DNA from: MGNI01 sp964353875
GTDB lineage: Bacteria > Chloroflexota > Anaerolineae > Anaerolineales > E44-bin32
Reading direction: 5' to 3'
DNA: 64,000 nt
Assembly (NCBI GenBank): GCA_964353875.1
Contig: CAYGXU010000004.1
Location: forward strand, 1-64,000
How positions within the stretch are numbered: position 1 is the first letter of the stretch; every line of letters starts with the position of its first letter. A program made the translations under genes and the position numbers. The notes under the pieces were generated by a model. It ran no database searches. It saw nothing but the letters and a program-made list of their open reading frames with translations, and was not told where the DNA came from. Below, piece by piece: positions 17,245 through 25,670 of this stretch.

Positions 17245-17886
17245 TTACTGGTTTTTAAAAACAGCCAACGCTTCCTCGGTCGTAATCCCTTGTTCAGCCA
17301 TACGACGTTTGACGTTCAAGCGGGCGTCATGCAGCAGTTTATAGAGAGCGTTACGTGTCATTCCCATCTTCCTCGCCACCTCCTCGATGGGTATGTCATG
17401 GATTCGAATAGCGATGATGGCGTTGCGCTGCTTCTCAGTGAGGCTTTCTGAAAGGATCCTCTCCAGCCGCGAAAGGATATCCGATTGCTCCACTACGTTT
17501 TCAGGACCTGGAGCGACATCCGCCATCAGTCCAACTCGCTCTAGAGCATTTTCCCCTGTCAGGAGGTCATCCAACGAGGTATCTTTCCAGCGCTTTCGTC
17601 GTAATTCGGAGATGGCTACGCGCACCGCAATCTTGAATACCCAAGTTGTGAATTTGCTTCGCCCTTCAAATTGATGGAGACTTGAAAGGACCTTGAGTAG
17701 GGTTTCCTGTGTGCTCTCCTCCACAAGGGCTTCGAAATGCGGATCCGTTGAGGAAAGCCAATGAGAAAGCGCATAGGGCAGACCTTTGGCAACGATCTCG
17801 CGCAGATCTACTAAAGCCGCTTCTCTCACAGGACCTTTATTCCCGAGGTCCTGTTTCCATTCTTGATTCGATCGTGTTCGTTTCAT
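17245..17886 (-). CDS. ECF-type RNA polymerase sigma factor
   Basis: 213 residues. Region 2 is seen around residues 45-105 (ESTQETLLKVLSSLHQFEG, then FTTWVFKIAVRVAISELRR). Region 4 is around 140-200 (LTEKQRNAIIAIRIHDIPIEEVARKMGMTRNALYKLLHDAR). There is no region 1 or 3, as expected for the extracytoplasmic-function group. It directly precedes a zinc-finger anti-sigma gene. The ATG at 17886 has no good ribosome binding site, so the true start may be a little downstream. Target genes are not evident. Confidence 0.85.
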   Translation of the reverse strand: MKRTRSNQEWKQDLGNKGPVREAALVDLREIVAKGLPYALSHWLSSTDPHFEALVEESTQETLLKVLSSLHQFEGRSKFTTWVFKIAVRVAISELRRKRWKDTSLDDLLTGENALERVGLMADVAPGPENVVEQSDILSRLERILSESLTEKQRNAIIAIRIHDIPIEEVARKMGMTRNALYKLLHDARLNVKRRMAEQGITTEEALAVFKNQ

Positions 17887-18053
17887 CTGACAATATTATT
17901 AATACTTGAGCGAAGAGCGCTTATCGAAAAACGATCCCATAGATGACAATAAACATTTCGAATTATTGCAGGGAGAATGATTTCTTCCTTGAGAGATTCA
18001 ATGATTATCACCCCCATCGTTTAATTGACTAGTTTGCCCGAGGAGATTCCAAA

Positions 18054-18404
18054 TTATCTTTCTAAAGGCAAGCCAATCAGGATCGCTCCATCTTCTATCT
18101 TTACGGGATAGGCTGGGATGTCGACTACAGCAGGTAAGGTTAACGCTTTCCCTGTCTGTAGATCAAATCTGGCGCCATGGCGGGGACATGCGATCTCAAA
18201 ACCATTCAGTTCCCCTTCAGCAACCGGACCATCATCGTGTGAGCATACATCTGCAATCGCGAAATATTTGCCAGCGATATTGAATATAGCAATCGGGAAC
18301 CCTCCGACCTCTAAGAAGAGCCGTTCCCCATTCCCCAACTCTTCGACGGATGCAACCGTAACAAATTCCAAATGGGTAGAATTAACTTCTTGATAATTTA
18401 ACAT
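18054..18404 (-). CDS. Rieske-type [2Fe-2S] ferredoxin, last gene of the SUF operon
   Basis: 116 residues. The Rieske motif is C-x-H (CSH) followed by C-P-x-H (CPRHG) 17 residues after the His, near residues 50-70. Small soluble Rieske ferredoxins of this kind carry electrons for oxygenases or reductases. Here it is 51 bases after sufU on the same strand, which suggests a role in, or co-regulation with, iron-sulfur assembly. The link to SUF is by position only. Confidence 0.85.
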   Translation of the reverse strand: MLNYQEVNSTHLEFVTVASVEELGNGERLFLEVGGFPIAIFNIAGKYFAIADVCSHDDGPVAEGELNGFEIACPRHGARFDLQTGKALTLPAVVDIPAYPVKIEDGAILIGLPLER

Positions 18405-18455
18405 GGGATTTACTTATATCATGATCATCACAAAATCGCGCTAGAAGAGTGAGGA

Positions 18456-18848
18456 TCAAGTCAACTCTTCTTCCAAGGCCTCTAAACCATATACACCTGC
18501 TTTGAGGACTTTCAAAGAAAGCAATGCGCATTTCAATCGCACAGGTCCTAGCTCGATTCCCAACATTTCAAGGATGTCTTCCTTGGATATCTTTTTTACC
18601 TCTTCTAAATCCTTACCGATGATCGACTCCACTAGAAGGTCAGCCGATGCCTGAGAAATAGCACAACCTTCTCCACTGAAGGTAGCTTCCGTGATGCGAT
18701 TACTCTGATCGACACGAACATCAATCCGGATGCGATCTCCGCAAAGAGGGTTGTCGTCTTCATAGGAAAAGTCATGAGGATCGAGCTCACCTCGCATCTG
18801 GGGATTTTTATATCGATCGATAATCAACTCGCGGTAGAGGTCATCCAT
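18456..18848 (-). CDS. sufU: SufU zinc-containing sulfur-transfer/scaffold protein
   Basis: 130 residues, IscU-like fold. The three key cysteines are in PLCGD, GEGCAIS and RLKCALL, and the Asp after the first Cys is present. The length and the segment between the second and third Cys fit SufU rather than IscU. SufU accepts persulfide from SufS and passes it to SufBCD. It starts 9 bases after sufS ends, so the two genes are translated together. Confidence 0.93.
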   Translation of the reverse strand: MDDLYRELIIDRYKNPQMRGELDPHDFSYEDDNPLCGDRIRIDVRVDQSNRITEATFSGEGCAISQASADLLVESIIGKDLEEVKKISKEDILEMLGIELGPVRLKCALLSLKVLKAGVYGLEALEEELT

Positions 18849-18857
18849 GATATTGTC

Positions 18858-20105
18858 CTAGTTGAAAATTTCCTTCACTCGATAAATCCCCTCGATTAAA
18901 CGATCAACCTCCTGAAGGGTTGTATACACATAAAAAGAGGCACGTGTCGAGGCGGGTAGATTGAAGCGTTGATGAAGGGGCATGGCGCAATGATGCCCTG
19001 CTCGAACTGCAACACCCATCGAATCGAGGATTTGAGCGACATCGTGGGGATGCGCGTCTGACATAGCAAAGGAAACCACTCCCCCACGATGCTCCGCGTT
19101 GGGTCCAAGAATCCGCATTCCGGGCATCTCCTCCATACGATCAAGGGCATATGAGACCAAATTTCGTTCATGCTCAAACACATTTTCAAGGCCAATGCTT
19201 TCAAGGAACTCTATGGCTGCACCTAACCCAATCGCTTCAGCAATCGCCGGGGTCCCGGCTTCGAATTTATAGGGGATATCGTTTGTGGTGAAACTTCGTA
19301 ACTGAACTCGTTTGATCATATCGCCACCCCCTAAAAAGGGCGGCATGGCGCGTAATAACGCCTCGCGGGCGTAAAGGACACCGATTCCCGTGGGACCACA
19401 CATCTTGTGCGCAGAAAATGCCAAAAAGTCAGCACCGATAGCACTCACATCCACTGGAAAATGAGGGACAGATTGAGCGCCATCAATCAATACCAATGCG
19501 CCCGCCTGATGAGCGAGTGCGGTCATCTTTGCTGCGGGATTGATCGTCCCGGTGACATTGGACATGTGGGTGAAACCCACCAGGCGTGGCTCTAATTTCA
19601 AGAGATCTTGATAGACCTCCAGATCCAAACGTCCATCCTCAGTAACAGGGATAAACTCGAGTTGGACGTTTCGCTCATTGGCAAGCATCTGCCACGGGAC
19701 AAGGTTCGAATGATGCTCCATTTCTGTTAATAGCACCCGATCGCCCTCTTTAAGATGAGTTCGTCCCCAACTATGAGCCACCAGGTTGATCGATTCAGTT
19801 GTATTACGCGTGAATACAATCTCCTTTGGTGATCCCGCCCCGATAAATTTGGCTACAAGCTTACGTGCGTCTTCATGGGCATGTGTCGCTTCTTCAGCCA
19901 GTTGATATATTCCACGATGGATGTTAGCGTTTTGTTGCTGATAAAACGCGGACATGGACTCAATGACAGATTGAGGCCTTTGAGAAGTCGCTGCCGAGTC
20001 AAGATAAACAATCGGATCGCCCGATTGCATTTTGCGCTCGAGAATCGGGAATTCCCTCCGAATACGCTCGACATCGATCATGGTTCTGGAATCAATGGAA
20101 GCCAT
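18858..20105 (-). CDS. sufS: SufS cysteine desulfurase
   Basis: 415 residues, class V aminotransferase fold. The PLP lysine is in LAFSAHKMCGPTG and the catalytic cysteine in RAGHHCAMPL, which marks a group II (SufS) desulfurase. It removes sulfur from L-cysteine, and SufU is the expected acceptor. Located between the small protein at 20119-20409 and sufU. The frame starts MASIDSRTMIDVERIRREFP; the internal Met at MIDVERI may be the real start, since homologues usually begin near there. Confidence 0.95.
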   Translation of the reverse strand: MASIDSRTMIDVERIRREFPILERKMQSGDPIVYLDSAATSQRPQSVIESMSAFYQQQNANIHRGIYQLAEEATHAHEDARKLVAKFIGAGSPKEIVFTRNTTESINLVAHSWGRTHLKEGDRVLLTEMEHHSNLVPWQMLANERNVQLEFIPVTEDGRLDLEVYQDLLKLEPRLVGFTHMSNVTGTINPAAKMTALAHQAGALVLIDGAQSVPHFPVDVSAIGADFLAFSAHKMCGPTGIGVLYAREALLRAMPPFLGGGDMIKRVQLRSFTTNDIPYKFEAGTPAIAEAIGLGAAIEFLESIGLENVFEHERNLVSYALDRMEEMPGMRILGPNAEHRGGVVSFAMSDAHPHDVAQILDSMGVAVRAGHHCAMPLHQRFNLPASTRASFYVYTTLQEVDRLIEGIYRVKEIFN

Positions 20106-20118
20106 TGATACCCTCCAA

Positions 20119-20409
20119 TTAACTCACGCGCTCTTTCTTTTGTCTCTTACGACGTTTGGTTGTGGGGCGAATGACATCGCTATTCTGCGTACACCAAAGG
20201 ACTCGATCAGGGACCATCCAGCCACCGGTGAGATAAACATCCTCGACAAATTGTACCGCCACCATTTTATAGTCCGCTTGAACGACGACTCCCTCCAGCC
20301 AATCGCGGACACGGACATCACCTTGATTGTGATCACAATATACCTCCACTCGATCACCGACTTCGTAACGACGTCGCTCTTTTATTTTTGTAGATCTCAC
20401 TCGATTCAT
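20119..20409 (-). CDS. Small basic protein of unknown function within the SUF operon
   Basis: 96 residues from the ATG at 20409, chosen because GGGGAGGG lies just upstream; a longer frame to 20454 has no such site. The middle (about 15-75) is rich in short beta-strand patterns: YEVGDRVEVYCD, GVVVQADYKMVAVQF and GGWMVPDRVLW, like an SH3/Tudor-type barrel. The ends are strongly basic. Two cysteines are present. It sits between sufD and sufS with gaps of 57 and 13 bases, so it is in the operon. I do not recognise the family. A role as a nucleic-acid-binding or assembly accessory protein is only a guess. Confidence 0.7.
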   Translation of the reverse strand: MNRVRSTKIKERRRYEVGDRVEVYCDHNQGDVRVRDWLEGVVVQADYKMVAVQFVEDVYLTGGWMVPDRVLWCTQNSDVIRPTTKRRKRQKKERVS

Positions 20410-20466
20410 TGTCCCTCCCCTTTCTCCTATAAATTCCTCAACCCGGAAAACCAACCAGATTGAATT

Positions 20467-21813
20467 TCATTTCATCTTTTCATCAATCATCCTGATGAAC
20501 CTTGCTCGTACCCCTTCAAATGGTATCCTCTCGATAACTTGTGAAAAGAAACCATCCACAACCAAGCGCTCGGCTTGATCTCGGGGCAAGCCACGCGTCA
20601 TCAAGTAATAAATGGAGTCCTCTTCCAATTGACCCACCGTCGAAGCATGCGTACAACGCACATCATCCGCCAAGATCTCAAGGCCCGGCAGTGAATCAGC
20701 ACGTGCGTCTTCACTTAGGATTAAATTACGATTCGCTTGATATCCATCGGTCTTTTGGGCACCCGCTGCCACATAGATCATCCCCTGCCAGACGGACCTG
20801 CTGCGATCGAGCAACGCTCCTTTATAAAGCAAGTCACTCGTCGTGTGTGGGACGAAATGGTTCTGTTGGGTATCGAAATCCAGGTGCTGATTTCCATCGG
20901 TGAAATAAAAACCGGACATCCGACCTTCTGCACCCTCACCTACCAGATCCAGGTCCGAGAAGCTTTTCGTCACGTGGCTGCCTACTGCACCAAACACCCA
21001 ATTTATTTTTCCGTTACGCTCAATACGGGCGCGTTCATGTGTAAAGTGCCATACATGTCGACCCCAATTTTGCAATTCAACAAATGTTAATGAGGCAGCC
21101 TCGCTAATGTGTATTTCTACGATCCCAGCATGAATATCTTGTCCTTTAGTAGAGGTCGGCGAAGCGTTCTCATGCACATAGGTCAGGGATGAACCGGCTC
21201 CCAGGAACACCAATAATCGACTAAAAAAAGCCCTATCCTGTCCTGGCGCCCAAAGGACAGAATGTACTGGTAGCTCAACCTGTACACCATCAGGTACATA
21301 GAGGATGAACCCCTGCGTGGTTAGAGCTGCGCTAATAGCGGAGAACTTGCCTTCATTCTCAGTGACGATCTGACCGAGGTGAGCCTGCAATAAAGCCGGG
21401 TATTTTTGGATGGCAGTCGGCCAATCCGTGAAAACCACCCCTTGCCTTACCAGGCTCGCATCAACCTCAAAGATGGGCTCCTGCCCTGGTTGCAGAACCA
21501 TCAAGGCGCCATGGGTCTTGGCGACCAGGGGCCTAACTAAATCTCGATGGACACGCTTGCCATTGGATGGCCTCAAGGACACTTGATTCGTGGGGACATT
21601 GCGGATGTCTGTCCGTCGCCAGGCCTCCTCAGCGGTTGTTGGCATCTGAAGCGATTGAGCTTGGTTCCAAGCTGAAATCCGCCGGTCTTTCATCCAGGCC
21701 GGCTCTTGAAAGTTCTCCGAGATATTGAGCACGTCTCTTTCTGTAAAGACAAAATCTACCGCTTCTCGAGGTCTGATTCTCGCTTTTGTCTTGACAATTG
21801 TACGATCCACCAT
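20467..21813 (-). CDS. sufD: SufD, component of the SufBCD scaffold
   Basis: 448 residues, with start at MVDRT. An in-frame TTG 13 codons upstream is possible. The C-terminal half has the SufB/SufD beta-helix signature (RSVWQGMIYVAAGAQKTDGY, then RADSLPGLEILADDVRCTHAST and YYLMTRGLPRDQAERLVVDGF). SufD pairs with SufB on the SufC ATPase dimer to build [4Fe-4S] clusters. It follows sufB by about 64 bases. Confidence 0.93.
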   Translation of the reverse strand: MVDRTIVKTKARIRPREAVDFVFTERDVLNISENFQEPAWMKDRRISAWNQAQSLQMPTTAEEAWRRTDIRNVPTNQVSLRPSNGKRVHRDLVRPLVAKTHGALMVLQPGQEPIFEVDASLVRQGVVFTDWPTAIQKYPALLQAHLGQIVTENEGKFSAISAALTTQGFILYVPDGVQVELPVHSVLWAPGQDRAFFSRLLVFLGAGSSLTYVHENASPTSTKGQDIHAGIVEIHISEAASLTFVELQNWGRHVWHFTHERARIERNGKINWVFGAVGSHVTKSFSDLDLVGEGAEGRMSGFYFTDGNQHLDFDTQQNHFVPHTTSDLLYKGALLDRSRSVWQGMIYVAAGAQKTDGYQANRNLILSEDARADSLPGLEILADDVRCTHASTVGQLEEDSIYYLMTRGLPRDQAERLVVDGFFSQVIERIPFEGVRARFIRMIDEKMK

Positions 21814-21877
21814 GCGCGCTTCCAATCCTTCTCTTCCATATACCTCGAACAAAATCCTGGCTGTCTGGGGGCAGCTT

Positions 21878-23290
21878 CTATCCGATTGAGCCTTCCATTT
21901 GAAGTTGGATTAAACGATTCATTTCCACGGCATATTCCATAGGCAGTTCCTTCACCAAGGGTTCGATAAATCCAGAAACGACCATGGTGGTGGCTTCTTC
22001 TTCGCTCAGACCACGGCTCATCAAGTAGAAAAGCTGCTCCTCTCCTACTCGGCTAACCGAAGCTTCATGCCCAATCGACACTTGATCCTCGTCTATTTCA
22101 ATCGTGGGGTAGGTATCGGAACGTGACTGAGGATCAAGCAACAACGCATCACAAACCACATTCGAACGTGCGCCTTTGGCACCTTTGTAAACCTTCACCA
22201 AGCCGCGGTAAGAGGCTCTCCCCGCACCCTGGCTGATTGATTTGGATGTAATCTTACTCGTTGTATGAGGCGCAGCATGGATGGCTTTTCCACCCGTATC
22301 CTGATGTTGCCCTTCCGTTGCAAACGCCATGGAAAGAATCTCCCCATGGGCGCCCTCTCCCACCAAGTAACACGAAGGGTACTTCATCGTCAGCTTGCTG
22401 CCCAAGTTGGCATCTACCCACTCGTGTGTGGCCTTTTCATGAACCATCGCCCGTTGGGTGACCAGGTTGTAGACATTGGTCGACCAATTCTGAATTGTGG
22501 TATAGCGCGAACGCGCGCCTCGCTTGACCACAATCTCGATCACACCACTATGAAAGGAATGGGTTGAATACGTAGGCGCAGTGCAACCTTCAACATAATG
22601 CACTTGCGCTCCCTCATCCACAATAATTAACGTCCGCTCAAATTGACCAATATTAGCGATATTTAAACGGAAGTACGCCTGCAAGGGCAAATCTACCTTC
22701 ACTCCCGCTGGCACATAGATGAAGGAGCCTCCCGACCAAACAGCGCTATTAAGGGCAGCGAATTTATTATCGGTAATTGGTATGACCGTACTAAAGTATT
22801 CACGAAAGAGATCGGGGTACTTTCGCAGGCCATCCTCGATACTGACGAAAATCACACCTTGTTTCTCGAGATGGTCCTGGATCCTGTGATATACCATCTC
22901 CGACTCATACTGTGCCCCTACACCGGCCAGGAAACGACGTTCTGCTTCGGGAATCCCGAGCCGATCGAAGGTATGTTTAATCGTCTCGGGGACATCGTCC
23001 CATGACCGGCCTTCTATCTCGGCTGGTCTGACATAGAAGTAGAGGTCATCCAAATCTAACCCGGAAAGATCAGGCCCCCAATTCGGCATAGGGCGGGCGA
23101 GGAAATGCTCCAATGCTTTGAGACGGAATTCCAGCATCCATTCAGGCTCGCCTTTCATCGCGGAGATCTGTTCGACTACCTGGCGATCGAGCCCTTTGCG
23201 GGTTTTAAATACGGAGACATCTGGATCACGAAATCCATATTTGTATTCCCCTAATCCCTCTAAGGCATCAATCTCAGAAGGGGCTGCCAT
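21878..23290 (-). CDS. sufB: SufB, cluster-building component of SufBCD
   Basis: 470 residues from the second Met at 23290, which has GGAGG 7 bases upstream. The first Met at 23296 overlaps the sufC stop as ATGA and is the alternative start. Highly conserved SufB motifs are visible: KYGFRDPDVSVFKTRKGL, VIFVSIEDGL, NKFAALNSAVWSGGSFIYVP, HYVEGCTAPTYS, and HTTSKITSKSISQGAGRASYRG. The C-terminal GHEASVSRVGEEQLFYLMSRGL is standard. SufB carries the nascent cluster. Confidence 0.96.
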   Translation of the reverse strand: MAAPSEIDALEGLGEYKYGFRDPDVSVFKTRKGLDRQVVEQISAMKGEPEWMLEFRLKALEHFLARPMPNWGPDLSGLDLDDLYFYVRPAEIEGRSWDDVPETIKHTFDRLGIPEAERRFLAGVGAQYESEMVYHRIQDHLEKQGVIFVSIEDGLRKYPDLFREYFSTVIPITDNKFAALNSAVWSGGSFIYVPAGVKVDLPLQAYFRLNIANIGQFERTLIIVDEGAQVHYVEGCTAPTYSTHSFHSGVIEIVVKRGARSRYTTIQNWSTNVYNLVTQRAMVHEKATHEWVDANLGSKLTMKYPSCYLVGEGAHGEILSMAFATEGQHQDTGGKAIHAAPHTTSKITSKSISQGAGRASYRGLVKVYKGAKGARSNVVCDALLLDPQSRSDTYPTIEIDEDQVSIGHEASVSRVGEEQLFYLMSRGLSEEEATTMVVSGFIEPLVKELPMEYAVEMNRLIQLQMEGSIG

Positions 23291-23292
23291 CC

Positions 23293-24075
23293 TCATGCCT
23301 CCACCAGAACACCATTCTCCCTCTCACGCAACCACTGATAACCATGCTCCTCCAAGCGCTCCGCCAACTCCGGGCCACCCGATTCGACAATGCGCCCATC
23401 CAACATGATGTGGACGAAGTGCGGTTTGATGTAGCGTAAAATCCGCTGGTAATGGGTAATGACCAGAATGCCCAAATCAGGACCAGCAAGCGCATTCACC
23501 CCTTCGGAAACAATGCGCAGGGCATCGATGTCCAGACCCGAATCGGTTTCATCGAGAATGGCAATTCGAGGTTCCAATGTCGCCAGTTGGAGGATTTCGG
23601 CGCGCTTCTTCTCACCTCCTGAGAAACCTTCATTTAAATAGCGCCCTGCAAATTCATGTGGCATTTCGAGCAAGTCCATCTTCTCTTTTAATACTTTGCG
23701 AAATTGAGGGATGGGAATCCCCTTGTCCTGCGGATTTTTGGCTTTACGATGGGCGTTTAGCGCCGATCGCAAGAAGTTGGCCAGGGTAAGCCCAGAGATA
23801 GCCACCGGATATTGAAAAGCGAGAAACAGCCCCAACCTTGATCGCTCATCCGTTTCTAAATCGACGATATTAAGACCCTTGAACAAAATCTCACCTTGGG
23901 TAACTTGATAGGCCGGATGCCCCATGAGGACATTAGCCAGAGTGGATTTCCCCGTACCATTGGGTCCCATCAAGGCATGAATCTCTCCAGGATTGACGAA
24001 GAGGTTGACACCCTTTAGAATATTCCTGCCTTCCACGCTAGCATGAAGGTCTCGGATTTCGAGAACTGCAGCCAT
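23293..24075 (-). CDS. sufC: SufC ATPase
   Basis: 260 residues, ABC-type ATPase. Walker A is GPNGTGKST. The signature is FSGGEKKRAEILQLA and Walker B is IAILDETDSGLD, all in the form typical of SufC. It drives conformational changes of SufB/SufD during cluster assembly. First gene of the operon; the promoter at 24136-24164 places its mRNA start near 24129, about 54 bases upstream of the ATG. Confidence 0.96.
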   Translation of the reverse strand: MAAVLEIRDLHASVEGRNILKGVNLFVNPGEIHALMGPNGTGKSTLANVLMGHPAYQVTQGEILFKGLNIVDLETDERSRLGLFLAFQYPVAISGLTLANFLRSALNAHRKAKNPQDKGIPIPQFRKVLKEKMDLLEMPHEFAGRYLNEGFSGGEKKRAEILQLATLEPRIAILDETDSGLDIDALRIVSEGVNALAGPDLGILVITHYQRILRYIKPHFVHIMLDGRIVESGGPELAERLEEHGYQWLRERENGVLVEA

Positions 24076-24135
24076 TCAAAAAACCTCCGACTCAGGCTTG
24101 GATACAACCTTGTAACAGGAACTGTATCAAGCGAG

Positions 24136-24218
24136 ATTATAGCACGCTCACTTAGATATGTCAATATTTATAATATTTATCATAAATATTGACATCTATC
24201 CAGTGCATATGCTATACT
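24136..24218. promoter_or_regulatory. Divergent suf promoters with a shared 14-bp inverted-repeat operator
   Basis: Leftward promoter: TTGACA (24159-24164 on the minus strand), 17 bases, TATAAT (24136-24141), a full consensus. Rightward promoter: TTGACA (24189-24194), 18 bases, TATACT (24213-24218). A perfect 14-bp inverted repeat, ATGTCAATATTTAT at 24158-24171 and its complement at 24182-24195, contains both -35 boxes and has a 10-base AT centre. A dimeric regulator bound there would block both promoters. SufR, encoded immediately to the right, is the obvious candidate. Confidence 0.85.
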
Positions 24219-24227
24219 AGCGAGGGT

Positions 24228-24869
24228 ATGGGATCAACAAGAGAATCCATCCTGCGAGCCTTGCATACTCAGGGCAAGCGTACGATAAAAGATCTGGCGG
24301 AAGCGGCGGATATTTCCCCCATTTCTGTACGACATCATATCGCCAATCTTCTGGCTGAGGGCTTGCTTGAGGTCGAGGAAAACCATCATGGGGTAGGTCG
24401 TCCGCGTCATCTTTATTCGCTCAGTGAGAAAGGTCTCGAGCATTTCCCGCGCCGTTATTATCACCTGACCATACACCTCCTTGAAGAGCTCAAAGATGCC
24501 CTATCAGAGGATGAGATCGAAGCATTGTTTTGCAATATTGCCTCCTCCATGGCTGATAAATACGCCCCCCTGCTGGAAAGACTGCCCCTGGAAAAACGAA
24601 TCAACGACCTGCGGAAGCTGTTGGGAGAAGAAGGATTCGAAGCCATCATTTACCGAGAGGGTAATCAGCTCATCATCAAGGAGGTGTGTTGTCCTTTCTT
24701 CCCCCTTGGTCGAGAACACCCTGAGGTTTGTCTCATCGATAAATTCTTCATCGCCAACGCACTTTCCATCCCCGTGGAGCGGGTGAAGCATGTACGCCAA
24801 GGGGATCAGCAATGCGCCTTTGAAATTCGATTGAAACCCAAGGAGAGGAAAACGTTGGAAAATGGATAA
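24228..24869 (+). CDS. sufR: SufR-like iron-sulfur-sensing transcriptional repressor
   Basis: 213 residues from the ATG at 24228. N-terminal winged helix (about 5-75, with TIKDLAEAADISPISVRHHIANL as the recognition region). The C-terminal half has CC at about 162-163, a third Cys 13 residues later (C-x12-C) and a fourth Cys in QQCAFEI, suited to binding an Fe-S cluster as in SufR. The rightward promoter predicts a transcript start only about 3 bases before the ATG, so the mRNA may be leaderless. It probably represses both the suf operon and itself when clusters are sufficient. The stop overlaps the next gene by 8 bases. Confidence 0.9.
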   Translation: MGSTRESILRALHTQGKRTIKDLAEAADISPISVRHHIANLLAEGLLEVEENHHGVGRPRHLYSLSEKGLEHFPRRYYHLTIHLLEELKDALSEDEIEALFCNIASSMADKYAPLLERLPLEKRINDLRKLLGEEGFEAIIYREGNQLIIKEVCCPFFPLGREHPEVCLIDKFFIANALSIPVERVKHVRQGDQQCAFEIRLKPKERKTLENG

Positions 24870-25206
24870 CGCTATTCAAGGGCGCAATCACTGGGAATTT
24901 GACGCCACTCACCCCGAACAGGCCGAGCAATTGCGTGAAGCCATGCGTGAGGTAGTCGACCCGGAAATCGGGATGAATATCATAGAACTGGGGTTGGTTC
25001 GTGAAGTATCCACACAGGGAAATGAGCTCCACCTGAAAATGATCTTAACCACGCCGTTCTGCCCTTATGGGCCAGCTTTGCTTGAAATGGCGCGTCAGAA
25101 AGCGGAAGAAATAACCGCTATCCCAGCCAAAATCGAGATGGGCATGGAAGCCTGGGATCCTGGCATGATGGAAGATGATACGGCCGCAGCTTGGGGATTG
25201 TATTAA
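24862..25206 (+). CDS. SufT-like protein (MIP18/DUF59 family)
   Basis: 114 residues. The DUF59 core is clear: REVVDPEIGMNIIELGLV near 30-47, followed by LTTPFCPYGPALLEMARQKAEE with the conserved Cys near 68. Proteins of this family help to load Fe-S clusters on target proteins. The start overlaps the end of sufR by 8 bases, so translation is coupled, and the repressor and this maturation factor are made from the same mRNA. Close to PaaD/SufT; the exact subfamily is not certain. Confidence 0.88.
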   Translation: MDNAIQGRNHWEFDATHPEQAEQLREAMREVVDPEIGMNIIELGLVREVSTQGNELHLKMILTTPFCPYGPALLEMARQKAEEITAIPAKIEMGMEAWDPGMMEDDTAAAWGLY

Positions 25207-25670
25207 AGCTGATGACTCTTCCAGGTAAGGAAACCCTCTAACAACCCCTCTCAACCCCATGCAGCAGATAATGCAATATACCCCTCCAACTGTCACCACT
25301 GATCCATCTGACCGAGTAGACTAAAGATCAGAAGCATCATTCGACCCAAACTTCCCAACCAAATCAACCATCAAGATGATCACCAAGAGCTTAATCATTC
25401 CCGTGGAGCAAGTGAACCGTGCTTGTAAAGGGGATATTCGTTACACTTTTCTATTTCAACTGGAATCAAAAAGCAGGAAAATCCTCAATCTTAATCGACC
25501 ATAACCTCGATTGGATACCAAGAGTGACTTGTAAGTTGAGAGGGGATTGTATGGTTTATTGCGGGTCAATTCATGAAATCATGAAGTTGTCGAGACAATC
25601 ATTGTAATCTCTCGCTTCTCCAGGCCAAGAGAAGGTACAGGGAAAATTCTTTAGAATGAGAGAGAAACAC
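25207..25670. other. Spacer with a sufR relic
   Basis: Apart from the sufR-like fragment at 25376-25504 I see no gene. A 62-codon open frame at 25419-25607 overlaps the relic in another frame and has no family features. Confidence 0.45.
25376..25504 (+). pseudogene. C-terminal relic of a second sufR
   Basis: Reads SLIIPVEQVNRACKGDIRYTFLFQLESKSRK and aligns without gaps to ALSIPVERVKHVRQGDQQCAFEIRLKPKERK at the C-terminus of SufR at 24228-24869. The stretch CCCGTGGAGC and the AAGGGGAT block also match at the DNA level. The last Cys ligand (QQC) is replaced by RYT. Only about 40 codons remain, with no upstream domain, so it is a remnant of an old tandem duplication of sufR. Confidence 0.6.

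Noticed and set aside
25419..25607. 62-codon open frame after the sufR relic
   Set aside because: It overlaps the relic in another frame and has no start signal or similarity that I can see.
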